A DNA stretch of 64,000 nucleotides, taken from assembly GCF_015160855.1 (NCBI RefSeq), contig NZ_CP063373.1, positions 5,208,001 to 5,272,000 of the forward strand, read 5' to 3'. Below are positions 46,262 to 54,499 of this stretch, piece by piece. The position numbers and the translations under genes were made by a program. This stretch comes from Streptomyces ferrugineus (lineage in GTDB: Bacteria > Actinomycetota > Actinomycetes > Streptomycetales > Streptomycetaceae). The number at the start of each line of letters is the position of its first letter. The first letter of the stretch is position 1. The notes beneath the pieces were generated by a model that worked only from the letters and a program-made list of their open reading frames with translations, did no database searches and had not been told where the DNA came from.

Positions 46262-47435
46262 GGCCGTGTCCCCCAGACCTGCTGCAGCGCTGCGGTGAAG
46301 ACCGGGTCGTGGACGTCCACGTGGCCGTAGACCTGCTCGACGGTCGCCGCTGAGGCCCAGCCGCCGGCCTCCCTCGCGATCACAGCGTTGCCCCGTGCGG
46401 CGTCCAGCACCGCGGTGGCGAAGCTGTGCCGGAAAGCGTGCGGGACCACCCGGCCGATCTCCAGACGGGCTGCGGCCCGGCGCAGCATGCCGCGGGCCGC
46501 GGCCGTGGTCCACGGCTGGCCCCGCGTGGGGCCGTGCAGGCTGACCAGGAGCATGCCATGAGCGGTCTGGGCGGGGTACTGGGAGGTGATGTACTCGAAG
46601 TAGGTGGGATCATCGCCGGGCTCACCCGGCGCACCGTCCCGCCGCTTACGGCGTTGTCCTGCCAGGTCCAGGGTGTCTTTGTCTTGGCCCGGGCCCGGTT
46701 GGCGTTGTCCTCGCGATGGCAGATGTGCACGTGCGGCCCCCAGCACTGACCGCACTCGGCCTGCTCGCGCAGGTGCAGGTCGACCAGACGCAGCCCGCAC
46801 AGCTCACCGATCCGGAAACCGCCGTCGGCCAGCCACGTGACCACCACCCGGTCCCGCGCGCACGACACCGCCCCCAGCAGCAGATCCCGGGCGCCCTCGG
46901 GCAGCATCTTCGGATGCCGGCGCACCCGCTCCGCCGGAGCCAAGGGATTGGCGGGCATGCTGTGCAGGACGTGCCCGAGCATCGCCCGCCTCCGATCCGC
47001 CCGCGTCGGCAGCCGTGTCACACGCAGCGCCTCCGCCAGTGCTGGGTTCACGTCGAGGGTGCCCAGGCGGAGGTAGAAGCCCTTCAGACAGGCCGCCGCC
47101 GTCTTCAACGCGCTGTGCCCGTAGGGGCGTTTTCCCTCCCGCCACGGCAGGCCGAACGGCCCCGGATAATCCGCCCCGAGTGCCGCCATGTAGTGCCGCA
47201 GATCCTCAAGCGACACCGACCCTGTGTCCAGGCCCGCGAACCGCAGCCACCGCAGATGATCCACCAGCACATACGCGTACGTACGGTCCGTGCCCGCGGC
47301 GCAGGTACGCAGGAACCCGTCCGCCTCCGCCACCACCGAGCAGTCCGCATCCACGACCGTGTAACAGACCCACCCATCACCACGGACGATCTCCTGCCCC
47401 CGTAAATCCCCCACCACCAACCGGCCATCCACCAT
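46258..47435 (-). pseudogene. TnpA-like tyrosine recombinase, frameshifted
   Basis: The frame starting at the ATG 47435 covers the N-terminal core-binding domain and the first catalytic Arg (GGFRIGELCGLRLVDL). It runs out of homology at RRVSPAMI near 46610. The adjoining frame then continues TYFEYITSQYP, VPHAFRHSFATAVLDAARG (HxxR) and EQVYGHVDVHD (Tyr). One base is missing near 46603-46609. The rejoined product would be about 392 aa, normal for the family. Sequencing error or a genuine inactivating deletion cannot be told apart here. Confidence 0.8.
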
Positions 47436-47619
47436 GCGCCGCCCCCTCCAGACCCAGGGCCGCCCCGGTGACGGCACTCCGGTCCCCGAGTCCACACCCC
47501 TCCCCCACGTCCCCGAACCACTCCACGCGAACATCCCGCACACCCAGGTGACGGTTGGTAAAGTCCGTCACCCTCACACGCCAGAACACCCCCTCGGGTC
47601 ACGTTGACGGCAGACATCC

Positions 47620-48315
47620 TCAGGGACAGGCATGGCCGACGGCCCGATGGTTCATCCATACCGCCACATCGCACACCCGCAGCGCACTCACCGTCTCGGG
47701 TAGCCCCGCGACCTGGCGCAACTCCAGCAGTTGGCGGTGCACAGCGCCGTCGTCCTCACGCAGCGCGGCATGGAGAGCGAGCCAGAAGGACGGCGGCCGA
47801 CCGACGGCGCAGCGGACGATTCGGTCGTAGACCGGGAGCAAGCGGGGACGCTTGCGGGCCAGGACCTTCCCGGCGATGACCCAGTTGATCCCGTACTGCT
47901 CGCAGAGCAGACCCCAGGCCTGATCCGCCGGCGAGCCATCGGCCACGACGACCGCGTCGGCGTCAACCATGTCAATGTCCCTGGGAATGGTGTGCAGCAG
48001 ACCGGACAGCCGCGCGCCGAGGCGGCCCTCCAGAATGTCCAGCGCAACAGGCGCCGGAACGGTGACCGACAAAGTCTGCACCGCGACCAGGTCCTCCGCC
48101 GTGATCCTGTCCGCGACCTCCGGCCGGTCTCCCCCACCCGCCAGATGCTCGAACCGGCTCCCGGTGAACGGCATCCCGCCGGGCCGCAGACCGATACCGA
48201 AGTAACGCCGCAGGTCACTGATGACGCGCTCGGAACTCAGCAAGACGCGCAACCGCTGCCCCAACGGCGACAACGCTCCACCGGGAACACCGAACGCTGG
48301 GAGGGAAGTGGCCAT
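47620..48315 (-). CDS. DUF6308-family protein
   Basis: A 231-aa protein from the ATG at 48315 (GGACGGAG upstream). The pattern SRFEHLAGGGDRPEVADRIT, LSVTVP, LGARLSGLLHTIPRDIDM, WGLLCEQYGINWVIAGKVLA and RKRPRLLPVYDRIVRCAVG matches the actinobacterial DUF6308 family as I know it. Helix-hairpin-helix-like elements have been seen in such proteins, and the ARKRP...PVYD region would fit that. Biochemical function is unknown. It follows the 634-aa gene by 108 bases on the same strand and may be the last gene of the ubiquitin-like operon. Confidence 0.7.
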   Translation of the reverse strand: MATSLPAFGVPGGALSPLGQRLRVLLSSERVISDLRRYFGIGLRPGGMPFTGSRFEHLAGGGDRPEVADRITAEDLVAVQTLSVTVPAPVALDILEGRLGARLSGLLHTIPRDIDMVDADAVVVADGSPADQAWGLLCEQYGINWVIAGKVLARKRPRLLPVYDRIVRCAVGRPPSFWLALHAALREDDGAVHRQLLELRQVAGLPETVSALRVCDVAVWMNHRAVGHACP

Positions 48316-48423
48316 GAGAACTCCGTCCTTCATCGAGATCGTGAGCGGGTGAGCGGCGCCAGAGGGTCCTGCCCGAGAAGCATGCGGCAAGCTGGTCGGT
48401 GGGGCGCGCAGGGGCACCGGCCA

Positions 48424-50328
48424 TCAGCTGGTGGTGGAGTTCGGATGCGGCTGCGGCAGGGCGTCGACGAGTGGCCTGAGGGCAGAGTCCAGCAGCCCAG
48501 CGTGTCGGGCTGGTGCGTCGGGCTGTACTCGTATGACGTGCAGGATGTGGTCGCGTACGGCGGCGTTGCGCAAGCTGCCGGACTGCTTGCTGCGCAGGAT
48601 GTCGAGGAGGCTGGGGCCGGAGGCTTCCTGCAAGGCCTCGATCATCTCCAGTTCTTCGATGTCGACGATCTCCACCGGGTCCGTGTCCGGCCTCGTCAGC
48701 AGCCCTTTCCTCCGGGCGCGTTCACGGATCACGGTCAGGGTGATGGGGTTGACGGGGAAGCCTTCCGGCAGCACGAGCAGCGGCAGGAAGCGACGGTCGC
48801 CGGCAGCAGCAGGTGCGCCGGTGAGGGCGGCCTCGTCGCCGCGCAGCGCGGTGATGGTCGCGTCGATCTGTTCGAGTTCCTCGACGAGTTTGTCGATGTC
48901 CTGGATCTGTGATTCGCCGGGTACGGCGGTGCGGGCTTCGCGGCGTAGCTGGGTGGTGGTGACCTCGATGACGATCCAGGTGCCGGGATAGTCGATCGCG
49001 GCGTCGGCGATGCGCTGGCCTGGGGCGGTGTAGGCGGCCTTGAGTTCGGCGTCGTCGTAGACCCGGCGTGTGGTGCCTTCGTCGCGGGTGATCGTGTGCA
49101 GGACCTCGCTGACGTAGACCTCGCTGCAGTGGCGCAGGGTCTGTTTGGCCCGGGCGGCCATCTTGCGGTGGCCGGTGGGCTTGGTACGCCCCGGCGGCGG
49201 GCACTCGATGTCGAAGATCGGCAGCCACCCGAAGGCCCGGCTGATCAGGTGGCGGGGATCGAGGATCAGCAGCCGGTCCTCGGGCAGGCGGATCACGGGC
49301 CACTGCTGGAAGGGGTCGAAGGACCATTCGGTGCGCTGTTCTGGGCGTTCACCGTGTACGGCCTCCCGCATGCCGGGCAGGTCGTTGGTGATCAGCATCA
49401 GGACCGACTCGACGCGCTGCGCGGGCAGGGTCAGGCCAGCCAGTTCGCCCGGCTCGATGACGAACCGTCCCATCGTGGTGCGCAGCCACAGATAGCCGAC
49501 GACGGCCGCCAGGTCCTCCAGGCGGGCGCCGGTGCAGTCCTGGTAGGTCTGGCTGAGGTCGACGATTCCCGGCTCGCCGTGGTGTTCGGCGGGCAGTTGC
49601 AGCCAGCGCCGTGCGTAGCGGGCGAGGACGCCGGGGACGGACCAGCTGCGGTGGAAGTGCTGGTTGGCGATGAGCTCGCGGCCCAGTGTGCCGGGCCGGT
49701 CCGTGATGACGCTCGGGCCGGGATCGGGATGGTGGCCCAGCACCTGGGTGAGACTAAACAGAGCGCCGACGATGTCGCCGTCGGGTAGGTCGTCCGGCAC
49801 GGTGTCCGGCGATACCTCCATGGCCCTGCGGGCCAGCAGCATGAGGGCCTGGGGCACGAGCAGTCTGCGGGTCTCGTCCCGGAGGAGGTTCCGGACACGG
49901 CTACGGACCGGCTCATCCAGCCACTCGCCGGCGAAGTGCGTCTCGACGGCCTGCACGGACACGCCCGGCAGCTCCAGGGCGTTGAGCACCTGGGCGCAGA
50001 ACCGTATGACGCCTTCAAGAGGAAGGCGCTCCAGTTGGCGCACGGCGTAGTCGGCGGGCAGCTCGAACCCGAAGATCTCATCGGGCGTGAGATACGCCGC
50101 GCCCAGGTCGATGGGCGCGGGCGGCACGGAGGTGGCGGGCACCAGCAGGCCGCTGGGGTGCTCGTTCCAGCGGGGCACGAGAGCCGTCGCGGTGGATCCC
50201 TGCAGCACCGGGTGCCCGGCCGAAGGGTTGGTGGCCAGGTAGCCGGTACGCAATGACGCGGGCTCGGCATCCGTGAACATCCTGCTCAGCGTTTCGATCT
50301 TCTGGGCGAGGCGCTCTGTGGCGTCCAT
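48424..50328 (-). CDS. unknown 634-aa protein of the ubiquitin-like operon
   Basis: A large soluble protein from the ATG at 50328 (GGGAG 5 bases upstream). I do not recognise it as a named family. The central part is helical. Residues about 480-510 read RIADAAIDYPGTWIVIEVTT, a beta-hairpin with spaced Asp and Glu that could be part of a degenerate PD-(D/E)XK fold (no Lys follows the Glu). It starts 144 bases after the JAB-E1 stop, in the same orientation, and so is probably the target, adaptor or effector of that modification pathway. Confidence 0.6.
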   Translation of the reverse strand: MDATERLAQKIETLSRMFTDAEPASLRTGYLATNPSAGHPVLQGSTATALVPRWNEHPSGLLVPATSVPPAPIDLGAAYLTPDEIFGFELPADYAVRQLERLPLEGVIRFCAQVLNALELPGVSVQAVETHFAGEWLDEPVRSRVRNLLRDETRRLLVPQALMLLARRAMEVSPDTVPDDLPDGDIVGALFSLTQVLGHHPDPGPSVITDRPGTLGRELIANQHFHRSWSVPGVLARYARRWLQLPAEHHGEPGIVDLSQTYQDCTGARLEDLAAVVGYLWLRTTMGRFVIEPGELAGLTLPAQRVESVLMLITNDLPGMREAVHGERPEQRTEWSFDPFQQWPVIRLPEDRLLILDPRHLISRAFGWLPIFDIECPPPGRTKPTGHRKMAARAKQTLRHCSEVYVSEVLHTITRDEGTTRRVYDDAELKAAYTAPGQRIADAAIDYPGTWIVIEVTTTQLRREARTAVPGESQIQDIDKLVEELEQIDATITALRGDEAALTGAPAAAGDRRFLPLLVLPEGFPVNPITLTVIRERARRKGLLTRPDTDPVEIVDIEELEMIEALQEASGPSLLDILRSKQSGSLRNAAVRDHILHVIRVQPDAPARHAGLLDSALRPLVDALPQPHPNSTTS

Positions 50329-50472
50329 CGGCACTCCCGTCGTGCGTGTGACCACTTGCCGTGAACTACCGGCTGCCGGTGTCACGTTGTTGCGGATTTC
50401 AGTGTTGGTCTCGTGGGCCGGGCGGGCCAAGCGCGAATGCGTGGTCCCCCTGGATGCTTCTGGCCGGGGGTT

Positions 50473-51966
50473 TCATCGGAATCGGTGCAGGAGGTCGTCG
50501 ATAGCGCGCCGGGCGCGGAGCGGCCAGCGGCGTACCGCACGGGCACGAGCAGTACGAGCCTGTTCAGCGGCCGGGTGCTGTCCCGTGACGGTGACGGGAG
50601 CGTCGTCACCGAGCGCCCGCAGCATGCCGTCGTACGGGCAGCCCTTCTCGCAGCCGTCCTCGCGGTGGTCGAGGGTGGCGGTGGTCAGGTGGTACAGGTG
50701 GGCGCCGGTGTCGGCGATCCCGCCCGGCGCGGTCGTCATGGTGACGAACTGGTTCAGCTGCGCGGCCGCGGCACTGGCCGAGAAGACGAAGACGTTCTCC
50801 TTGCGGCGCAGCGGATGGTCGGCGGGCAGGCCGGTGATGTAGGCGGGGTCGTCGAGGGAGCCGTCGCGTTCGGCTTGGACGTGGGCGGGGTCGTACTGGC
50901 CCAGGCATTCCATGCAGGCGCGTCCGGGGGCGGCGATGTGGGCGCGCCATTCGGCGCCGCGCAGGCGTCCGCCGCGGGCGTCGACCGCGATGCCGCCGTC
51001 GACGACGGGGATGAGGTGGGCGTAGGCGAGGAGGTTGAGGACGGCGCGGGGCCAGGGCCGGTCGACGCAGGAGAAGATCACGTCGCAGTCGGCCGCGGCG
51101 GCGAACCCGTCCGGCTCGACCACGCTCAGCTCGTACGGCGACGCACGGAAGCTCGTGGCGGTGGCCGCGCGGCGGGCACTACGGGCGGCGAGGCGGGCCT
51201 TGGCCCGGTGCAGGCGCACATCACGGAGGGTGGTGTGCAGCAGCCGGTCGAGGTTGACCTCTTCGACGGTGTCGAAGTCGAGCAGGCTCAGGCACTGGAC
51301 GCCGGTGCGGGCCAGGGCTTCGACGACGAGCATGCCGACGCTGCCGCATCCGACGACACCGACGTGCAGGCGGGCCAGGTCGTCCTGGGTTGTCTGTCCC
51401 CAGGCGGAGACGGTGCGCAGCTGCCGGTTCGTGGCCGGCGGTGCGGAAAGGAGGCGGTTGTTGAAGGTGACCGCCAGGCGGCCGCCGACCACGCGGACGC
51501 TCTCCGCCTCGGTGGGCGCGTAGCGGCGGGATGCCTGCTGCTGCCAGATGCGGGCACCGAATCCGGCATCCGCGCCCGCGAAGGTCAGACCGACCAGCGG
51601 GCGGCTGGTGATCACCTGGGTCTGCGCGGCGAAGGACGCCTCAGCCTCGTGATCGATGGTGTTCAGTCGCTGCCATCCCCGGCCTACCGGGTGGGCGTGG
51701 ATGAAGCCGAGCCCGCAGCCGTGCTCGGCCGCGAGGGCTGCGGCGCGCAGGAAGTAGGCGCTGGTGAAGTCCACCGTGCCGTGCACGATCCGCTCGCCCT
51801 CCCTCGGCAGCACCACCCCGGTGAGCAGCGCGGTGGTGCGGCTGGTGCCGGTACTCGGCCGCCACAGCACGAAGGCGCAGTCCTCCTGCCCGTCCCCACG
51901 GCGCAGGTGATCCGTCAGCTGCTGGGCGACCTCGCTGGTCATCGCGACCGAGAAGCGGGTGATCAC
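50473..51966 (-). CDS. JAB deubiquitinase-E1 fusion (ThiF-type)
   Basis: A 497-aa two-domain protein. Residues about 1-160 form a JAB/MPN metalloprotease-like domain with HAHPVGRGWQRLNTIDHEAE, keeping the HxH and the downstream Asp. Residues about 190-480 form an E1-like ThiF domain with the nucleotide-binding VVGCGSVGMLVVEALARTG, SLLDFDTVEEVNLDRLL, and a candidate catalytic Cys in ACMECLGQYDP. E1 activates a ubiquitin-like C-terminus, and JAB processes or removes it. Fusion of the two in one chain with E2-like and Ubl genes upstream matches the multi-ubiquitin operons described by comparative genomics. It is joined to the E2-like gene by an ATGA overlap. Confidence 0.85.
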   Translation of the reverse strand: MITRFSVAMTSEVAQQLTDHLRRGDGQEDCAFVLWRPSTGTSRTTALLTGVVLPREGERIVHGTVDFTSAYFLRAAALAAEHGCGLGFIHAHPVGRGWQRLNTIDHEAEASFAAQTQVITSRPLVGLTFAGADAGFGARIWQQQASRRYAPTEAESVRVVGGRLAVTFNNRLLSAPPATNRQLRTVSAWGQTTQDDLARLHVGVVGCGSVGMLVVEALARTGVQCLSLLDFDTVEEVNLDRLLHTTLRDVRLHRAKARLAARSARRAATATSFRASPYELSVVEPDGFAAAADCDVIFSCVDRPWPRAVLNLLAYAHLIPVVDGGIAVDARGGRLRGAEWRAHIAAPGRACMECLGQYDPAHVQAERDGSLDDPAYITGLPADHPLRRKENVFVFSASAAAAQLNQFVTMTTAPGGIADTGAHLYHLTTATLDHREDGCEKGCPYDGMLRALGDDAPVTVTGQHPAAEQARTARARAVRRWPLRARRAIDDLLHRFR

Positions 51967-52334
51967 GCGGAGGGTCCGTTCTCCAGCTGCGTGAACAGGG
52001 TGCGCAGGTGCCGCAGATAGCCGCGGAGCGTACGGTCCTGCGCCCAGTCAGCGGGCGGCCGGCTCCAGTGCTCCCACTCCTGCCCGAGCGGAGAGTTGTG
52101 CACCGCGCCGTGCGGATGTCCCAGGCGCGGGCTGATGTGCGGGCCGTGCGGGGCCGACAGCGGCCAGTCCGGCACCAGTTCCAGACCGATGCGTACCGTC
52201 GTCCCGGCCTGCGGGCCGACCTCGATGAGGTAGTCGAAGACGGCGAAGTTGCCGGTCTGCTCCACCGTGTAGCCGGCGCGGCGCAGGCCCGCGAGCATTC
52301 CCGCGGGCCCCGCCTCCGGCATCACCGCGGTCAT
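51963..52334 (-). CDS. E2-like (UBC-fold) protein without cysteine
   Basis: A 123-aa protein between the Ubl and JAB-E1 genes, overlapping both by ATGA. The layout (N-terminal helix, beta-sheet FDYLIEVGPQAGTTVRIGLE, then SAPHGPHISPRLGHPHGAVH and LGQEWEHWSRPPADW) fits the prokaryotic E2-like group seen in such operons. It contains no Cys at all, so it cannot form a thioester; conserved His residues sit where an active site would be. It may act as a scaffold or use another chemistry. Confidence 0.7.
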   Translation of the reverse strand: MTAVMPEAGPAGMLAGLRRAGYTVEQTGNFAVFDYLIEVGPQAGTTVRIGLELVPDWPLSAPHGPHISPRLGHPHGAVHNSPLGQEWEHWSRPPADWAQDRTLRGYLRHLRTLFTQLENGPSA

Positions 52335-52594
52335 GCGGTCGGGGTCGGGCCGGTGGAGACCGACACGAACGTCTCCCGCTCGTGCACAGTTATCTCCTCC
52401 TCCCCGCGGTCGGCGAACGAGTGCTGATGCCGCCCGGTGATCCGAACCAGGTAGTGCGTGGCCGCGTCGATACCGGCCAGGCCCAGGACCGCGTTCGGCG
52501 TCGTACGCTTCGGCACCTCCACCGGCTCACCGTCCACCGTGACCGTCACCGGCTTGCCGCCGGTCTCCTGCTGCTGAATGTCTGCCGTCGTCAT
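52331..52594 (-). CDS. ubiquitin-like modifier (multiubiquitin-type domain)
   Basis: An 87-aa single beta-grasp-like protein from the ATG at 52594 (GGGGAGG about 6 bases upstream; a GTG at 52603 is possible). It has KPVTVTVDGEPVEVPKRTTP, then AVLGLAGIDAATHYLVRITG, then EITVHERETFVSV, as in bacterial multiubiquitin domains. The C-terminus is STGPTPTA: a single Gly followed by five residues. Trimming by the JAB domain would be needed to expose it. First gene of the conjugation operon proper. Confidence 0.8.
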   Translation of the reverse strand: MTTADIQQQETGGKPVTVTVDGEPVEVPKRTTPNAVLGLAGIDAATHYLVRITGRHQHSFADRGEEEITVHERETFVSVSTGPTPTA

Positions 52595-52648
52595 GACGAC
52601 CACCTCCCCTTTCCCCCGGCCCGCCGCAGCGGGCCGGGATATGCGAAA

Positions 52649-52667
52649 GGCGGGCTCGAAGCCCGCC
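52649..52667 (-). terminator. hairpin between the small basic gene and the Ubl gene
   Basis: An 8-bp perfect stem (GGCGGGCT / AGCCCGCC) with a 3-base loop begins at the stop of the 50-aa gene. It may be a terminator or attenuator that sets how much transcription continues into the ubiquitin-like operon. Confidence 0.55.
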
Positions 52668-52819
52668 TACTTGCTCTTCTTCGAGCCGCGCGACGCGCGC
52701 TCGTTCACCGTCGTCGACGGGTGCCTGCGCACCGTCGACTGCTTCACGAACCGACCCGTGACCGCGCTCCGACCACGCTTCCCACCAGACCCACTCGCCT
52801 TACTGGCCTTGCCGGGCAT
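52667..52819 (-). CDS. small basic protein at the head of the ubiquitin-like operon
   Basis: A 50-aa, strongly basic protein (MPGKASKASGSGGKRGRSAV ... RRHPSTTVNERASRGSKKSK) with an excellent ribosome binding site (AAAGGAGG, 6 bases before ATG). The 'GRFVxxxxxxRxPSTTV' pattern is common in small conserved bacterial proteins of unknown function. It lies immediately upstream of the Ubl gene on the same strand, separated by a hairpin. Its Lys-rich ends would make it a plausible conjugation substrate, but this is speculation. Confidence 0.7.
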   Translation of the reverse strand: MPGKASKASGSGGKRGRSAVTGRFVKQSTVRRHPSTTVNERASRGSKKSK

Positions 52820-52865
52820 GACGCACCTCCTTTCGGGGCTAACCGATATGACCTGCAGAGACGTT

Positions 52866-52878
52866 CCATCGAGGATGG
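52866..52878. promoter_or_regulatory. candidate operator in the divergent promoter region
   Basis: An inverted repeat CCATC-GAG-GATGG lies in the 109-bp space between the small basic gene (leftward) and the HigB-like gene (rightward). HigA-type proteins commonly bind such repeats to autoregulate, and the HTH gene of the rightward operon is the obvious candidate. Confidence 0.3.
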
Positions 52879-52928
52879 TTTCATGCACCCATTAGGTCAA
52901 TGAAACTTTCCTTGATCGAGAAAGTAGC

Positions 52929-53306
52929 ATGGAAGCGACAGGTATACGCAAGAGGTCTCTGGGGCTGCCGGTGGACATCGCCTTCGACGACGCGGAGCTC
53001 GCCCGCGTCTGCAACAGCGACGCGGCACGCCGGGCGCGCTACGGGCCGGAGGCCGCCGTCACGCTCCACAGACGCCTCGGCCAGATGGCCGCCGCCGACC
53101 ACCTGGCCGACCTGCATCACCTCGCGGCCGCCCGGCTACGGCCCGACCCGACCGACAGCGGCGTCAGCCGGATCGTCTCGCTCGGAGACCACGGCCACCT
53201 CGTCGTACGTCCCCGCGACGGTCCGCCCGCCACTCACCACGACGGCATCCTCGACGAGCACTCCGTACGCGCCCTGATAGTCACCGCGATCGCCATCACG
53301 CGATGA
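52929..53306 (+). CDS. HigB/RelE-like toxin
   Basis: A 125-aa protein from the ATG at 52929. The layout DIAFDDAELARVCNSDAARR, RYGPEAAVTLHRRLGQMAAA and SRIVSLGDHGHLVVRP fits the RelE/ParE superfamily HigB group (beta-helix-helix-beta-beta). Family members are usually mRNA-cleaving toxins; the catalytic residues are variable and I cannot name them here. Its stop overlaps the ATG of the HTH-ImmA/IrrE gene, which would serve as antitoxin. It is about 20-30 residues longer than a typical HigB. Confidence 0.65.
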   Translation: MEATGIRKRSLGLPVDIAFDDAELARVCNSDAARRARYGPEAAVTLHRRLGQMAAADHLADLHHLAAARLRPDPTDSGVSRIVSLGDHGHLVVRPRDGPPATHHDGILDEHSVRALIVTAIAITR

Positions 53307-54499
53307 CCGCCCCCCGCCACCCCCGCCTCCCCGACCTCAGAGAGGCACCACCCGTGACCCCGCCTCCCGCCCCGCCCTTCGTCTACGCGCCCGACTCCGC
53401 CCAGCCACCCGGCGAGACCCTCAAAGAACAGCTGGAAGCACTCGGCATCCCTCAGGCCGACCTCGCCCGGCGTACCGGCCTGTCCACCAAGCACATCAAC
53501 CAGATCGTCCAGGGAATCGCGGTCCTCACCCCCGAGACCGCGCTCCTCCTCGAGCGCGCCACCGGCATCCCGGCCTCCATGTGGAACCAACTGGAAGCCG
53601 CCTGGCGTACCTACGTCACCCGCCAGCAGGAGCTCCAGCAGCTCAGCAAGCGCATCGACTGGCTCGACAACTTCTCACTGACCGAGCTCGTCAAGCGCAA
53701 CATCCTGCCGAACAAGGACAGGAGCACGGACAACCTCCAGCGTCTGCTGGCGTTCTTCGGCGTCGCCGACCCAGGCATCGCCGAAGACCTCTGGCGCAGT
53801 TACCGCACTGCCTTCCGCCGCTCCACCGTCTTGAAGACCGACGACTACGCCACCGCGGTATGGCTACGCCAGGCAGAACTCAAGGCCCGCGCCCTGCCCT
53901 GCCAGCCGTTCGACCGCGCCGCCCTCACCGCCCTCCTGCCCAGCCTGCGCGCCCTCACCATCGACGACCCGGCAACCTGGCCCAACCGCATCACCCATCT
54001 ATGCGCCCAGGCCGGCGTAGCCGTCGTCTTCCTCCCCGCCCCTCCCCTGACCAGCGTCTCCGGCGTCACCCGCTGGCTCACCCCCGACAAAGTCGCAATC
54101 GCCCTCAGCGACAGGTTCAAAAAAGACGACCACTTCTGGTTCACCGTCTTCCACGAGATCGGCCACACTCTCCTGCACGGCAAGAGACTGACCTTCCTCG
54201 ACAACACCGACCGCGCCGACGAACTCACGCCCGAAGGCGACCGCAGCGAAGAAGAAGCCGACGCGTTCGCAGCCCAGACCCTCATCCCACCCGAACACAA
54301 CGCCGCCTACCGCCGCCTCGCCCGAAGGCCCATGCCCTTCGACAACATCAAAGCCTTCGCCCGCCAGGCTGGCATCGCCCCCGGCATCGTCGTCGGCCGC
54401 CTCCAGCACGACGGCGCCCTGCCCTGGACCCACGGCAACAACCTCAAACGCCCCGTCCGCTTTCCCCACAACGGCCCCGCCGAGGACCAGCCACAGTGA
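53303..54499 (+). CDS. HTH-ImmA/IrrE metallopeptidase (HigA-type antitoxin fusion)
   Basis: A 398-aa protein. Residues about 40-95 form a HigA-type helix-turn-helix (ETLKEQLEALGIPQADLARR, TGLSTKHINQIVQG). The C-terminal half is an ImmA/IrrE domain with HEIGH at 284-288 and the third-ligand Glu in RSEEEADAFAAQTLIPP. Family members are repressors or proteases that cleave repressors. The ATG at 53303 overlaps the HigB-like stop, and the gene's own stop overlaps the GTG of the nuclease-STAND gene (GTGA). I infer that it both neutralises the toxin and regulates the operon. Confidence 0.85.
   Translation: MTAPRHPRLPDLREAPPVTPPPAPPFVYAPDSAQPPGETLKEQLEALGIPQADLARRTGLSTKHINQIVQGIAVLTPETALLLERATGIPASMWNQLEAAWRTYVTRQQELQQLSKRIDWLDNFSLTELVKRNILPNKDRSTDNLQRLLAFFGVADPGIAEDLWRSYRTAFRRSTVLKTDDYATAVWLRQAELKARALPCQPFDRAALTALLPSLRALTIDDPATWPNRITHLCAQAGVAVVFLPAPPLTSVSGVTRWLTPDKVAIALSDRFKKDDHFWFTVFHEIGHTLLHGKRLTFLDNTDRADELTPEGDRSEEEADAFAAQTLIPPEHNAAYRRLARRPMPFDNIKAFARQAGIAPGIVVGRLQHDGALPWTHGNNLKRPVRFPHNGPAEDQPQ

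Larger units (their letters stand above)
43092..47435 (-). mobile_element. Tn554-type transposon core (tnpA-tnpB-tnpC)
   Basis: Three overlapping genes (GTGA and ATGA junctions) encode two tyrosine recombinases and a small coiled-coil HTH protein, the arrangement of Tn554-like elements, which insert site-specifically without target duplication. I could not define the ends; the limits given are those of the genes. The element lies 51 bases after the helicase stop. tnpA carries a frameshift, so the copy may be immobile. Confidence 0.8.

Noticed and set aside
43041..47619. tRNA-based attachment site next to the recombinase genes
   Set aside because: I looked for tRNA-like sequence and flanking direct repeats and found none; Tn554-type elements do not need them.
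50413..52020. 535-codon open frame on the plus strand
   Set aside because: Antisense to the JAB-E1 gene, whose MPN and ThiF motifs are unmistakable.
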